Assembly: GCF_011386835.1 (NCBI RefSeq)
Contig: NC_088791.1
Coordinates: forward strand, 54,393,498 to 54,457,497
Direction of reading: 5' to 3'
Length of the DNA: 64,000 nucleotides
Source of the DNA: Chrysemys picta bellii
Taxonomy: Eukaryota; Chordata; Testudines; Emydidae
In this document: positions 23,201 through 30,746 of the stretch, in pieces
Numbering within the stretch: the stretch's first letter is position 1
Layout of the letters: every line of letters begins with the position of its first letter
Position numbers and translations under genes: made by a program
Notes under the pieces: model-generated
The model's database searches: none
Told to the model about the DNA's origin: nothing
Seen by the model: only the letters and a program-made list of their open reading frames with translations

Positions 23201-24540
23201 TTTCACTATTGACATACAATGCCACCCCCCCACCTTTACCTTTATCCCGGTCTTTCCTAAACAGCGCATACCCCTCCATACCTGTGTTCCAGTCGTGACT
23301 GCCATTCCACCACGTTTCAGTTATTCCTACGATATCCGGTTTCAATTCTCGGACCAAGAGCTCCAATTCCTCCATTTTATTACCTAGGCTTCTCGCATTG
23401 GTGTACAAACAGCCTAATGTATGTTGTTTAGCCTGTCTCCCATTACTAGCACTGTATGTTGCGGGCCTCTTTGTGTTCGTCCCCCCTGTCCCTCCTATGT
23501 CCAATCTCATCTCCCCGGCTATGTCTCCTCTTATTACACTCAGCTTTTCAATACCGGAAACTGGCGTGGAGATTAACTGTGCATCTCCCAACCATCTCCC
23601 CAAACTTCCTAGTTTAAAGCTCTTTTGATAAGATGAGCCAGCCTCCCTCCCAGAAGTCTATTTCCTTCCCTACTCAGGTGAAGCCCATCCCGCGAGAACA
23701 GGTGCCTGTCCCCGAAAGCCTCCCAGTGGCCATACATCCCAAAGCCCTCCTTATAGCACCACTCCCTTAGCCAACTATTTATCCTCACAATCCTATCAGC
23801 CCTTTGCTGCCCTTCCCTCGGAACAGGCAGAATCCCACTAAAGATAACCTGAGCCTCTATCTCCTTGAGAGTCTTCCCCAGCCTGGCATAATCTCCCTTG
23901 ATTCTCTCTAACGAGAACCTAGCCGTGTCATTCGTTCCTACATGAAGGATTATCAAGGGGTTCTTACCTGCTCCTTTTAGGATCCTTTTCAACCGCAGGT
24001 CCACATCGCGTATCTTTGCACCTGGTAGACAGCACACCCTTCTGTTCTCCGGGTCCGCCCTGGTCACAGGCCTGTCCAATCTCCTCAGTAAAGAGTCTCC
24101 AATTACATACACCTGCCGTTGCCTGGCAACAGTGTGATCTAGTAATCTAGTCTCCGATCCCTCTAGTCCTGACCTGTGTCTGCTCCTATCTTCCCTTATG
24201 CTCCCCCTTATGCCTTCCTGTATCCTCTGGTGGCCCATAATTGGTGCTGTCTCCATCAACTCCTCCCCCCTCTCTCTCGGACTAGCAGCTCTTCTTTTCT
24301 TCCTTACCCTCCCACCTTCAGTCACCACCTGCTGCCCCTCTACCTCGTTCTCCAAACACTCAAACCTATTCCTGAGTTCTATTCCCCCCTCACTGGCCCT
24401 CCTTTTCCTTGGCCTACTTCTCACAGTCACATGCTTCCACTTCCCTGGATCTCCTCCTTCCATTCCCCTCTCGCTGTCATCTACTACAGCCTCTTCCTGC
24501 ACCCTAGAGCCTTCCCCTTCAGCCCCGCCTTGCCCAGGGC
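20288..24540 (-). mobile_element. CR1: Nearly full-length CR1 LINE (minus strand)
   Basis: It contains ORF1, ORF2 and a roughly 360-bp 3' UTR (20,288-20,648) that reads on the minus strand to GGTCCCTTCTGACCTTA and a short CTATGATG tail. Both frames are open to their natural stops, rare in this window where four other CR1 pieces are broken. The 3' UTR matches the copy at 2100-2836, so they are the same subfamily. CR1 moves by target-primed reverse transcription and seldom makes target duplications; none was seen. The 5' limit is not sharp. CR1-like GC-rich sequence fades into AT-rich host-like DNA near 24,520-24,560, so the element is probably slightly 5' truncated. Confidence 0.9.
20649..23603 (-). 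CDS. CR1 ORF2: endonuclease and reverse transcriptase, intact
   Basis: About 984 codons with no stop or frameshift. It copies the element's RNA into a nicked genomic target. The N-terminal apurinic-like endonuclease domain spans about residues 60-280, with E96 in TETWW, GDFN at 204-207, D250, and SDHE at 272-275. The reverse transcriptase spans about 540-800, with LDFSKAFD at 631-638, SGVPQGSVLGP at 687-697, and catalytic FADD at 718-721. The C-terminal part ends FKIKLDKFMEGMV, shared with the dead copy at 2133-2399. The leftmost codon given is TTG; there is no ATG near the ORF1 stop, and the first in-frame ATG is codon 32 (23,508-23,510). The frame is open upstream into ORF1, so translation could depend on ORF1 by reinitiation, readthrough or frameshift (inference). 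All catalytic motifs remain, so activity is possible but untested. Confidence 0.92.
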   Translation of the reverse strand: MGRWLGDAQLISTPVSGIEKLSVIRGDIAGEMRLDIGGTGGTNTKRPATYSASNGRQAKQHTLGCLYTNARSLGNKMEELELLVRELKPDIVGITETWWNGSHDWNTGMEGYALFRKDRDKGKGGGVALYVNSEISCKEIIVDGIDNTESVWAILKLGKSTTRASPEIVLGVCYRPPGSTQDMDKELFNVLREVNTNRNCVIMGDFNFPDIDWGTNASSNNRAQMFLDVLADQFLYQVVAEPTRGEAILDLILVSSEDLVEELVVGDNLGSSDHELIRFKLNGKSTRIKSKTRVYNFKKANFNKLRGLVREVDWANVLRDLKAEEAWDYFKLKMQELSEACIPKKGKRLLSKRLRPSWMSDRLKGAIRKKQKAYKEWKRGGISKETYLSEVRECRDRVRKAKGQEELDLARGIKSNSKRFYSHINRKKAKKEEVGPLKTIAGEEIKDNLGMAQYLNEYFASVFNEANEGIRDTSTVTEGHTGWGITASEVETKLERLNGTKSGGPDDLHPRILKELAREIAGPLATIFNESVNSGVVPLDWRIANVVPIFKKGKKSDPGNYRPVSLTSVVCKVLEKILKEKLVEDLEVNGKCDKLQHGFTKGRSCQTNLISFFEKVTDLLDKGNAVDLIYLDFSKAFDTVPHEELLVKMKNMGIDMKIQRWIGNWLMGRMQRVVLKGELSGWREVTSGVPQGSVLGPILFNLFITDLGTDCKSGLIKFADDTKVGGVANSEEDRDTLQGDLNELVNWSIRNRMKFNSKKCKVMHLGTNNNNFSYKMGTHWLEVTEEEKDLGVLVDRRMTMSRQCDVAVKKANAVLGCIRRGISSRDREVLLPLYKALVRPHLEYCVQFWSPMFKKDELKLERVQRRATKMIRGMENLSYEKRLEELGLFSLTKRRLRGDMIAIFKYIRGVNTREGEELFQFSTNVDTRTNGYKLAGGKFRLEIRRRFLTIRGVKYWNGLPRETVGATDLSGFKIKLDKFMEGMV

Positions 24541-24754
24541 AAAACCAGATTCTCCTCCTAACACTGACACAAGAATGATGGTGCTTGGCCAAGAGAACCC
24601 TCCTTTCTAGTGATCTATAGTGCCACTGAATAAAAGCCCTTGTCTCCAACTGGTGTTTTAGGTAATTGGGCTTTTCTATTTTAATTCTGGCTGTGTCTGG
24701 AAACTTCCTCTTCTCCACGTGGATACTAAAGAGGTTTTTCATCAGATCTCTCAT
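23609..24754 (-). CDS. CR1 ORF1: SGNH/GDSL-esterase-type protein, N-terminus possibly host-derived
   Basis: 381 codons from ATG at 24,754. The C-terminal half (about residues 214-380) is an SGNH-hydrolase-like domain: GDS at 219-221, HVGTND at 271-276, and DGLH at 356-359 with the catalytic-type D and H. Such esterase domains are known in ORF1 of CR1/L3 LINEs and may help RNA-protein assembly or membrane contact. The middle (about 80-210) is basic and unstructured, with runs such as RKKRR, suited to RNA binding. The first roughly 75 residues do not look like CR1, are encoded by AT-rich DNA, and lack the cysteine-rich motif expected upstream. They may be flanking host sequence read in frame after 5' truncation. 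The stop lies a few bases before the annotated ORF2 start. Confidence 0.85.
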   Translation of the reverse strand: MRDLMKNLFSIHVEKRKFPDTARIKIEKPNYLKHQLETRAFIQWHYRSLERRVLLAKHHHSCVSVRRRIWFCPGQGGAEGEGSRVQEEAVVDDSERGMEGGDPGKWKHVTVRSRPRKRRASEGGIELRNRFECLENEVEGQQVVTEGGRVRKKRRAASPRERGEELMETAPIMGHQRIQEGIRGSIREDRSRHRSGLEGSETRLLDHTVARQRQVYVIGDSLLRRLDRPVTRADPENRRVCCLPGAKIRDVDLRLKRILKGAGKNPLIILHVGTNDTARFSLERIKGDYARLGKTLKEIEAQVIFSGILPVPREGQQRADRIVRINSWLREWCYKEGFGMYGHWEAFGDRHLFSRDGLHLSREGNRLLGGRLAHLIKRALN

Positions 24755-26358
24755 TATTTGCCTTTAATAAGACTGGGATGTTCAGGCTAATGGTGATGTT
24801 GAAAAATGTTTCCCTTTTCCTGGTATCAGGATCTTAGTGAATAATGAACAAGAGGAGTTGTGCAGTATGCCGATATCCCTACATCTCCGATCAGTGCATC
24901 TTCTTTTTTACTTTTTTATTTTGAATTTTAACTTAACTGTTACTTTAAAAAAGGAAGTCCTCTCTTCCTCAAAACTGCTACATTTAACTTTTGTATTGTA
25001 AATGTGGCATAATGCTCTTTCTGTTGCATCAGACAGTTAACACTATTTGAAACATCAAATAAGCAAGAAAAGGTTATAATTTAATGTTTTACTCACACTT
25101 CTATCACTTTCACAGAAGAGTTTTTACCATTTCTGTTCTTCAGGTTTAGAGCAGTAAAGCTATTTAACTTTATCATTTTTTTTTATTGATATAAAATCTC
25201 TGATTAAGGAACCCACATCTTTGAAGCCTCTTTTACAGCTAAACCCCAAAATAGAATTCCTACATTCACGTGCTTTTAAAGTGAATTTTCCATGTTGCAC
25301 TTCCTTTGACAACTCTGCTTTCAATTGAGAACAAAGATGTTACTATGTCCAATTTAGTCACATGTTTGTAAATGATGAGCTTCTGATGCCAATGATGGCT
25401 TTGTTTTTACGTTTATTAGTCCAGGCTCTAGTGCAGTTTAACTTGTCCTGAATTTACTCTACTGATTCAGAGCTACATAGTCTACATTATCTTCCTCCTG
25501 CCTGAATGACATTCTTCATTGATGAGACCTGCTTCTAGTTCACCTTGGGGAGAGGTCAACAGGAAAATGTAACTTTTTTAAACTTTATATACAAACTTGC
25601 TCAAGTGTTTGATTTTTCATTTTAGTATATTTGGAATATTGTTAGCTTGCATCTAGGGTACTCAGATATCATGTCACTTGCGTGTGCTTTCACCGTGACC
25701 TGAGGCTGGACTACTGCACTTCCCTTTTCATTGGCTTTACTCTTATCTCTATCAAAAGATTTCAGTTAATTCAAAATGAGACATAACTAGTGTTATTAGT
25801 CATGACAAATGTTCATATGCTACCCCCTATTTTAGTTTTCTTCATTGGCTTTCAGTATTTTTGGCTTATTTATGTTTGTTGGAATTATAAAAACTTGCTT
25901 TTGACATATAGTCTAATTTGTGCGGCTTGTTAAACTTTTACACTGCTAGGTTGTAAATAGATATACGATGTATGCTTATAAAATTACAAAATCTTTTATA
26001 TGAAAAGAAATACTGTCATTTGCTAGAAATAATAATGCTTTCATTCTCATCAACATTCTTCAGTATTTTCAAGAAAAATCTGAGAAACACTAGGATATAG
26101 AACACTAATGTGATACAGAGGAACCCTTTAGGTTTGCCTAATTTTGAATGAAAGTGTTCACACAGGTTTAATGTAGTTTAACTAATTTACTTTTCTGGAT
26201 GTCCTTGTGTAGGCAAGCCCTTAGCTCTTCATTTCTAATGCTCTGTTGTTGATCTGTTATTAATCTGTTTGTAATTTATTTATTACTAATCCTGATTGCT
26301 TTTACATCTTAAAGCATTGGTGATCCAAAGTTTCAGACAATTCAGTTTTTGTTAACTA
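24755..26358. other. No gene seen; unique AT-rich sequence
   Basis: About 1.6 kb with no repeat termini or coding frame I can support. Confidence 0.55.
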
Positions 26359-26546
26359 CACCTCTGCTTCGATATAACGCGACCCGATATAACACGAATT
26401 CAGATATAACATGGTAAAGCCGTGCTCCGGGGGGGTGGGGCTGCGCACTCCGGTGGATCAAAGCAAGTTCAATATAATGCGGTTTCACCTATAACGCGGT
26501 AAGATTTTTTTGGCTCCCAAGGACAGCGTTATAGCGAGGTAGAGGT
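26359..26546. mobile_element. Tigger/Tc1-mariner-type MITE
   Basis: The left end CACCTCTGCTTCGATATAACG and the right end (reverse) ACCTCTACCTCGCTATAACG are inverted repeats flanked by TA at both sides, as in the Tc1-mariner superfamily. The unit ATATAACGCG recurs four to five times, in both orientations. It is non-coding, about 190 bp. Confidence 0.75.
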
Positions 26547-26759
26547 ATATTTAACTGATGTGTTATAAAGTAACTTTTTCTAGTATGTTTTCTGAGATTT
26601 TATTTTATGTAAAATATGGTTTCCCTACTGAAAAGTGGTAAGGTTAAATTTTTACATTTGCAAATGACTTGGTTTTGTGTAAGAATATTTTGCAATATCA
26701 TTCTGGGGTTTACTGAAAGGAGTGTCATATGTAAGTCACAGCAGGTAATTGTTCCACTC

Positions 26760-27184
26760 TAGTCAGTAATGGTGAGCCTCAGCTGGAGTACTGCATCCAG
26801 TTCTGGGCATCACACTTCAAGAAAGATGTGCACAAATTAGAGAGAGTCCAGAGGAGAACAACAAAAATGATAAAAGGTTAGAAAACATGGCCTCTGAGGA
26901 AAGGTTGAGATAATTGGACATGTTTATTCTAGAGAAGAGAAGACTGAAAGGGGACATAAGTCTTCAAATATGTAAAAGGTTGTTATAAAGAAGGTAGTGA
27001 TCAATTGTTCTCCATGTCCACTGAAGATAGGACAAGAAGTAATTGGCTTAAATTGCAGCCTGGGACATTTAGGTTAGATATTAGGAAAAACTTTCTAACT
27101 ATAACAATAGTTAAGCTCTGGAACAAGTTATCTAGGGAGGCAGTGGAATTCCAGTCATTGGAGGCATTTAAGAACAGGTTAGAC
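26760..27184 (+). pseudogene. CR1 3' fragment, left part, host of the nested insertion
   Basis: The broken translation follows the CR1 ORF2 C-terminus: [20 protein letters not shown] at about 26,785-26,830, [17 protein letters not shown] at about 26,840-26,875, and RSNWLKLQPGTFRLDIRKNF at about 27,029-27,090. The fragment is split at 27,184 by a hAT element and resumes at 30,084 with the 3' UTR. Confidence 0.85.
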
Positions 27185-27430
27185 CAGGGGTCGGCAACCT
27201 TTCAGAAGTGGTGTGCTGAGTCTTCACTTATTCACTCTAATTTAAGGTTTTGCGTGCCAGTAATACCTTTGAATGTTTTTATAAAGTCTCTTTCTATAAG
27301 TCTGTAATATATAACTAAACTATTGTTGTATGTAAAGTAAACAAGGTTTTAAAATGTTTAAGAAGCTTAATTTAAAATTACTGTATTTTCTGGCGTATAA
27401 GACTACTTTTTAACCCAGGAAAATCTTCTC

Positions 27431-27478
27431 AAAAGTCGGGGGTCGTCTTATACGCCGGGTGTCGTCTTATAGGGCGGG
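27431..27478. repeat. Left subterminal motif pair of the pogo element
   Basis: Two direct copies of a GTCGTCTTATACGCC-type motif begin at 27,442 and 27,461. A third, inverted copy lies in the terminal repeat (27,392-27,403). A matching pair lies at 29,917 and 29,934, next to a third partial copy at 29,863. These are candidate transposase-binding sites (inference). Confidence 0.8.
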
Positions 27479-27686
27479 TGCTGAAACTTCCGAGCCGGAC
27501 TGGAGAATCTGCGGTCGCCGCATATGGTGGGGGGAGCTCAAAAACGGCCGCGGCCGCATCCCCACCCGATGACGAGGTGAGGGGGCGCCTCACCGGGAAG
27601 GTGTAAGTGAAGGGCGGAGCAAGCTGCAGGCGTCCGGGACGCCCGGGGTATGGAAAAAAGAGAGAGAGCGGCGCTGTGCCCAGAAA

Positions 27687-27872
27687 AACACGCCTCTTTC
27701 ACCCGTCTGGCCCGCCCTTGTATCCTATTACCGTACCTCCTTCTCTGCCTCTCAGATCTCGCTCCTGAGGACTGCAGTGAAGCGGCGCAGGCGCGCATGT
27801 GCGAGATCTGAGAGGCAGAGAAGGAGGTAATAGGATACAAGGGCGGGCCAGACGGGTGAAAGAGGCGTGTTT
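27687..27872. repeat. Long near-perfect hairpin ahead of the transposase gene
   Basis: The left arm 27,687-27,762 and right arm 27,801-27,872 are reverse complements over 72 bases, apart from a 4-base insertion in the left arm near 27,731. The spacer is 38 bases and GC-rich. The hairpin lies about 220 bp before the transposase ATG, in the probable promoter or 5' UTR. Its near-perfect match points to recent origin or selection for pairing. Confidence 0.9.
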
Positions 27873-27949
27873 GCGCTACCGCTCTGATAGTCTTGGAGAC
27901 AGGGAGGGCTGGGCAGGCAGGGAGAGCTGACCAATCCAAGCAGGCTTTG

Positions 27950-28014
27950 TATACAACAACCAGCCAATCGGCGGTAAGGTACATCGCTTGCCGTGATTGG
28001 CTGGTTGTTGTATA
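27950..28014. repeat. Second hairpin, 20-bp perfect arms
   Basis: The arm TATACAACAACCAGCCAATC at 27,950-27,969 is mirrored exactly at 27,995-28,014, with a 25-base loop. The arms contain CCAAT/ATTGG boxes, which can act in promoters. It ends about 80 bases before the transposase start. Confidence 0.85.
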
Positions 28015-28095
28015 CTGGGTACCACATACAGTACAGCACCAGTATCTGTACCTGTTCATACAGTATAGCACCAGTACATACAGTACAGTATACAA

Positions 28096-29448
28096 ATGTC
28101 CAACAGTCAAAACCCCATCATGGCTCCACCAGCAAGAAGAAAGAAATATGAAGCCAGTTTCAAACTTAAAGTTGTAAACTTTGCCATGGAACATAATAAC
28201 TGCGCTGCTGCAAGACAATATGGAGTAACAGAAAAGATGGTTCGGGACTGGAAAGCAAATGAAAAAGCATTAAAGAGTATGCCAAGGGGTAAGTGTGCAT
28301 TAAGAAGAGGCACTCCACATTGGCCAGAACTCGAAAAACATGTAGCAGACATGGTGAATGAGCATCGCCAAAACGGTTATGTAGTGACACGAAATAAAAT
28401 ACATTTGTTTGCACTTCAGTGGGCCAAATCTAACCCAGATCACAGCAACAGATTTAAGGCCACTGTATCCTGGTGTACTAGATTCATGGGAAGGCATAAT
28501 ATGGTACTGAGGCAAAAGATGAAAATTGCCCCAAAATTACCTGCAGATCTTGATAGCAAAGTAAATAGTTTCCATCGATACGTAATACAACAGCGCACTA
28601 AACATGGCTATGCGTTAAGTAGTATTGGAAATATGGATGAAACTCCAATGAATTTTGATATGGTTGGAAATAAAACTGTCCATCAAAAAGGTGAAAAAAC
28701 AATTTTAATTAAAACAACAGGACATGAGAAGTCCAGTTTTACAGTGGTACTAGGATGCACAGCTGATGGCGCCAAACTGAGACCAATGATTATTTTTAAA
28801 AGAAAAACAATGCCGAAATTCAAGTTCCCTGTTGGTTGTTTTGTACATGTGAATGAAAAAGGCTGGATGGATGAAGAAGGGGTAAAGCTATGGCTTGATA
28901 ATGTATGGAGCAGGCGACCAGGTGGACTTATTCAAAAATGTAGTCTACTGGTGTGGGATATGTTCAGGGCTCATTTAACTCCCAGCACCAAGCAAATGCT
29001 TGCAAGACTAAACACAGATGCAGCAGTTATTCCTGCAGGATTGACATCGTTGGTACCGCCACTGGATGTGTGCCTAAACAAGCCATTTAAAGATCGCATT
29101 CAAGAACAGTGGAATGAATGGATGGTTAGCGGCGAAAAGTCATTCACAAAAGGAGGAAACATGCGTGCTCCACAGTTGGATGTTTTGTGCAAGTTTGTCA
29201 TAAAAGCCTGGAATGATATTGATGCAGAAACAGTAATCAAGTCTTTCAAGAAGTGTGGCATATCAAATTCATTAGATGGTATGGAGGACGACTACTTGTG
29301 GCAAGATGAAGAGGAAGCCGAAACTGAGACCACACCATCTGATACGGAATTTGATCCATACGATGACTGCCTTACAAATGTATCACAAGATGTCATTGAT
29401 GTACTTATGATATCAGATGACGAACAGGAGGATTTTGAAGGCTTTTAA
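28096..29448 (+). CDS. Pogo-type DDE transposase, intact
   Basis: 450 codons without interruption. It should bind the element's ends and cut and paste it. Residues about 18-56 form a psq/Brinker-type helix-turn-helix (FKLKVVNFAMEHN ... VRDWK), followed by a CENP-B-type DNA-binding segment (about 75-140). The DDE domain follows, with D181 in MDETPMNFD, D288 in WDMFRAH, and D324 in PPLDVCLNKPFK, giving 35 residues between the last two. A basic run at 11-17 (PARRKK) may direct it to the nucleus. The last 60 residues are acidic, as in Tigger and Jerky-like proteins. ATG codons occur at 28,096 and 28,120; the second has the better Kozak context (ATCATGG). The terminal repeats fit the pogo family. 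It could also be a domesticated gene, but the surrounding terminal repeats and TA duplication argue for a transposon. Confidence 0.92.
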   Translation: MSNSQNPIMAPPARRKKYEASFKLKVVNFAMEHNNCAAARQYGVTEKMVRDWKANEKALKSMPRGKCALRRGTPHWPELEKHVADMVNEHRQNGYVVTRNKIHLFALQWAKSNPDHSNRFKATVSWCTRFMGRHNMVLRQKMKIAPKLPADLDSKVNSFHRYVIQQRTKHGYALSSIGNMDETPMNFDMVGNKTVHQKGEKTILIKTTGHEKSSFTVVLGCTADGAKLRPMIIFKRKTMPKFKFPVGCFVHVNEKGWMDEEGVKLWLDNVWSRRPGGLIQKCSLLVWDMFRAHLTPSTKQMLARLNTDAAVIPAGLTSLVPPLDVCLNKPFKDRIQEQWNEWMVSGEKSFTKGGNMRAPQLDVLCKFVIKAWNDIDAETVIKSFKKCGISNSLDGMEDDYLWQDEEEAETETTPSDTEFDPYDDCLTNVSQDVIDVLMISDDEQEDFEGF

Positions 29449-29905
29449 AGGGAAACTGTCACGCCAGCAAAACCTGTAAAAATACCGTAGCTTGCAGTTA
29501 GGATGGGCGTTGCTAACTGGCCAGGGACTTGCCCGGCACTTGCTCTCTCTCTCTTGTTTGTTATCTTCCTCCTATCATCATCAGTTCCAGTTTGGTTGAC
29601 AGCTTAGAAAACAAACAGCATGGCAGCTCCCATGGGTTTATTGTCTTATCTTTCCTTTCAGCTTTAGAGTGAATTAGGAAAAGTTTAATCCACTTGCACT
29701 GTTTTATGTTTACATGTTTGATGACAAACAGCCTTATGTTTATAAGTGACAGTTTTCCTGCTAAGTACCTGCATGTCATAAGCATTTGAATTAAAATTAC
29801 CATATTGAAATCAAATCTGATGTTTTTTTAATTTTTTTTTGGTGTGCGTTGGAAGAGGGATAGTCTTATACGGCGAGTATATCCCAAACTCTATATTTTA
29901 ACTGG

Positions 29906-29948
29906 AAAAGTTGGGGGTCGTCTTATATGCCCAGTCGTCTTATACGCC
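29906..29948. repeat. Right subterminal motif pair of the pogo element
   Basis: AAAAGTTGGGGGTCGTCTTA and the next copy at 29,934 repeat the left-end block in the same orientation. The ends therefore share a direct repeat in addition to the inverted terminal repeat. Confidence 0.8.
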
Positions 29949-30083
29949 GGAAAATACGGTATATTAAAATGCTGAGCCCCCCGGTCTGGTGGCCAGGACC
30001 TGGGCAGTGTGAGTGCCACTGAAAATCAGCTCGCGTGCCGCCTTCGGCATGCGTGCCATAGGTTGCCTACCCCTGGGTTAGCC

Positions 30084-30183
30084 AAACCCCTGTCACGGAA
30101 AGTCCTGGTATACTTAATTCATTCAAAGCATGGGGGGTGGTAGACTAGATGACCTTCTGTCCCTTCCTGCTCTACATTTTGAT
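30084..30183 (+). pseudogene. CR1 3' fragment, right part
   Basis: It continues the CR1 3' UTR broken at 27,184: CATGGGGGGTGGTAGACTAG, ATGACCTTCTGTCCC, ending near the TTTGATGGTTTG region. The CR1 is the outermost layer of the nest. Confidence 0.75.
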
Positions 30184-30746
30184 GGTTTGTTTCATAGAAT
30201 TTTCCAATTAAAATCATAAATCTAATTAGATTGATTGTGATTATTTGATCCAATATAATTAAAAATCAGAATGTTTTCATGAATTAGTCCATCTTGCAGT
30301 ATAGCATATAGTATTGTATCTATTGATTTGAAAAAGAAGAATCTTTAAATGGTCTAAAATAGTAAAAGGGCAATATTATTAAAAACTATTTATTGATATT
30401 GGACTAGCAAATGCATGTACATCATTTTATTGTTGAGAATGATCAAATTTTACCCAGGTTTAGCAGGAAACTTAGGACTGAATCTAATACATTGGTCTAA
30501 ATCTGAAGTCCATCCGTATAACCAGATTTTTTTATACTTTATTTTTCATGTTGGAAAACTTTAGTGCATTGTAGCACTCTAGAAACATCAAGAAGTTACA
30601 CTTCAGCTGTAGATGCTGATAGCTCTAATTTTACAAACTTTTTTTTTTTAAATGTTGGATGTTATGATGGGCAAAGGATTTTGTTCTACCAAGAAACGGT
30701 TGTATAAATCTCTTCAGATTATTAATGGAATTATGATATTTCTTTG
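30184..30746. other. No gene seen
   Basis: AT-rich unique sequence between two CR1 pieces. Confidence 0.6.

Larger units (their letters stand above)
27381..29959 (+). mobile_element. Complete pogo-type DNA transposon, 2579 bp
   Basis: The termini are CTGTATTTTCTGGCGTATAA and (reverse) CCGTATTTTCCGGCGTATAA, nearly perfect inverted repeats. They are flanked by TA at 27,379-27,380 and 29,960-29,961. Removing the element and one TA gives AAAATTATATTAAAATG, which is what the uninterrupted hAT copy at 47.6 kb shows in reverse. The element carries one intact transposase gene, two strong hairpins ahead of it, and repeated subterminal motifs at both ends. It looks autonomous and young compared with its surroundings. 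Confidence 0.9.
27185..30075 (+). mobile_element. hAT non-autonomous element containing an inserted pogo element
   Basis: The ends CAGGGGTCGGCAACC and GGTTGCCTACCCCTG form inverted repeats. The flanking 8-mers GGTTAGAC (27,177-27,184) and GGTTAGCC (30,076-30,083) differ at one position, the hAT-type duplication. Without the pogo insertion (27,381-29,959) the element would be about 310 bp. A second copy lies at 47,540-48,077 in reverse orientation. It has no coding capacity. Confidence 0.85.

Noticed and set aside
24176..24610. 144-codon plus-strand frame
   Set aside because: It is the antisense shadow of CR1 ORF1.
27538..28218. 226-codon minus-strand frame
   Set aside because: It crosses the hairpin arms and runs antisense to the pogo 5' region and transposase start; no domain was recognised.
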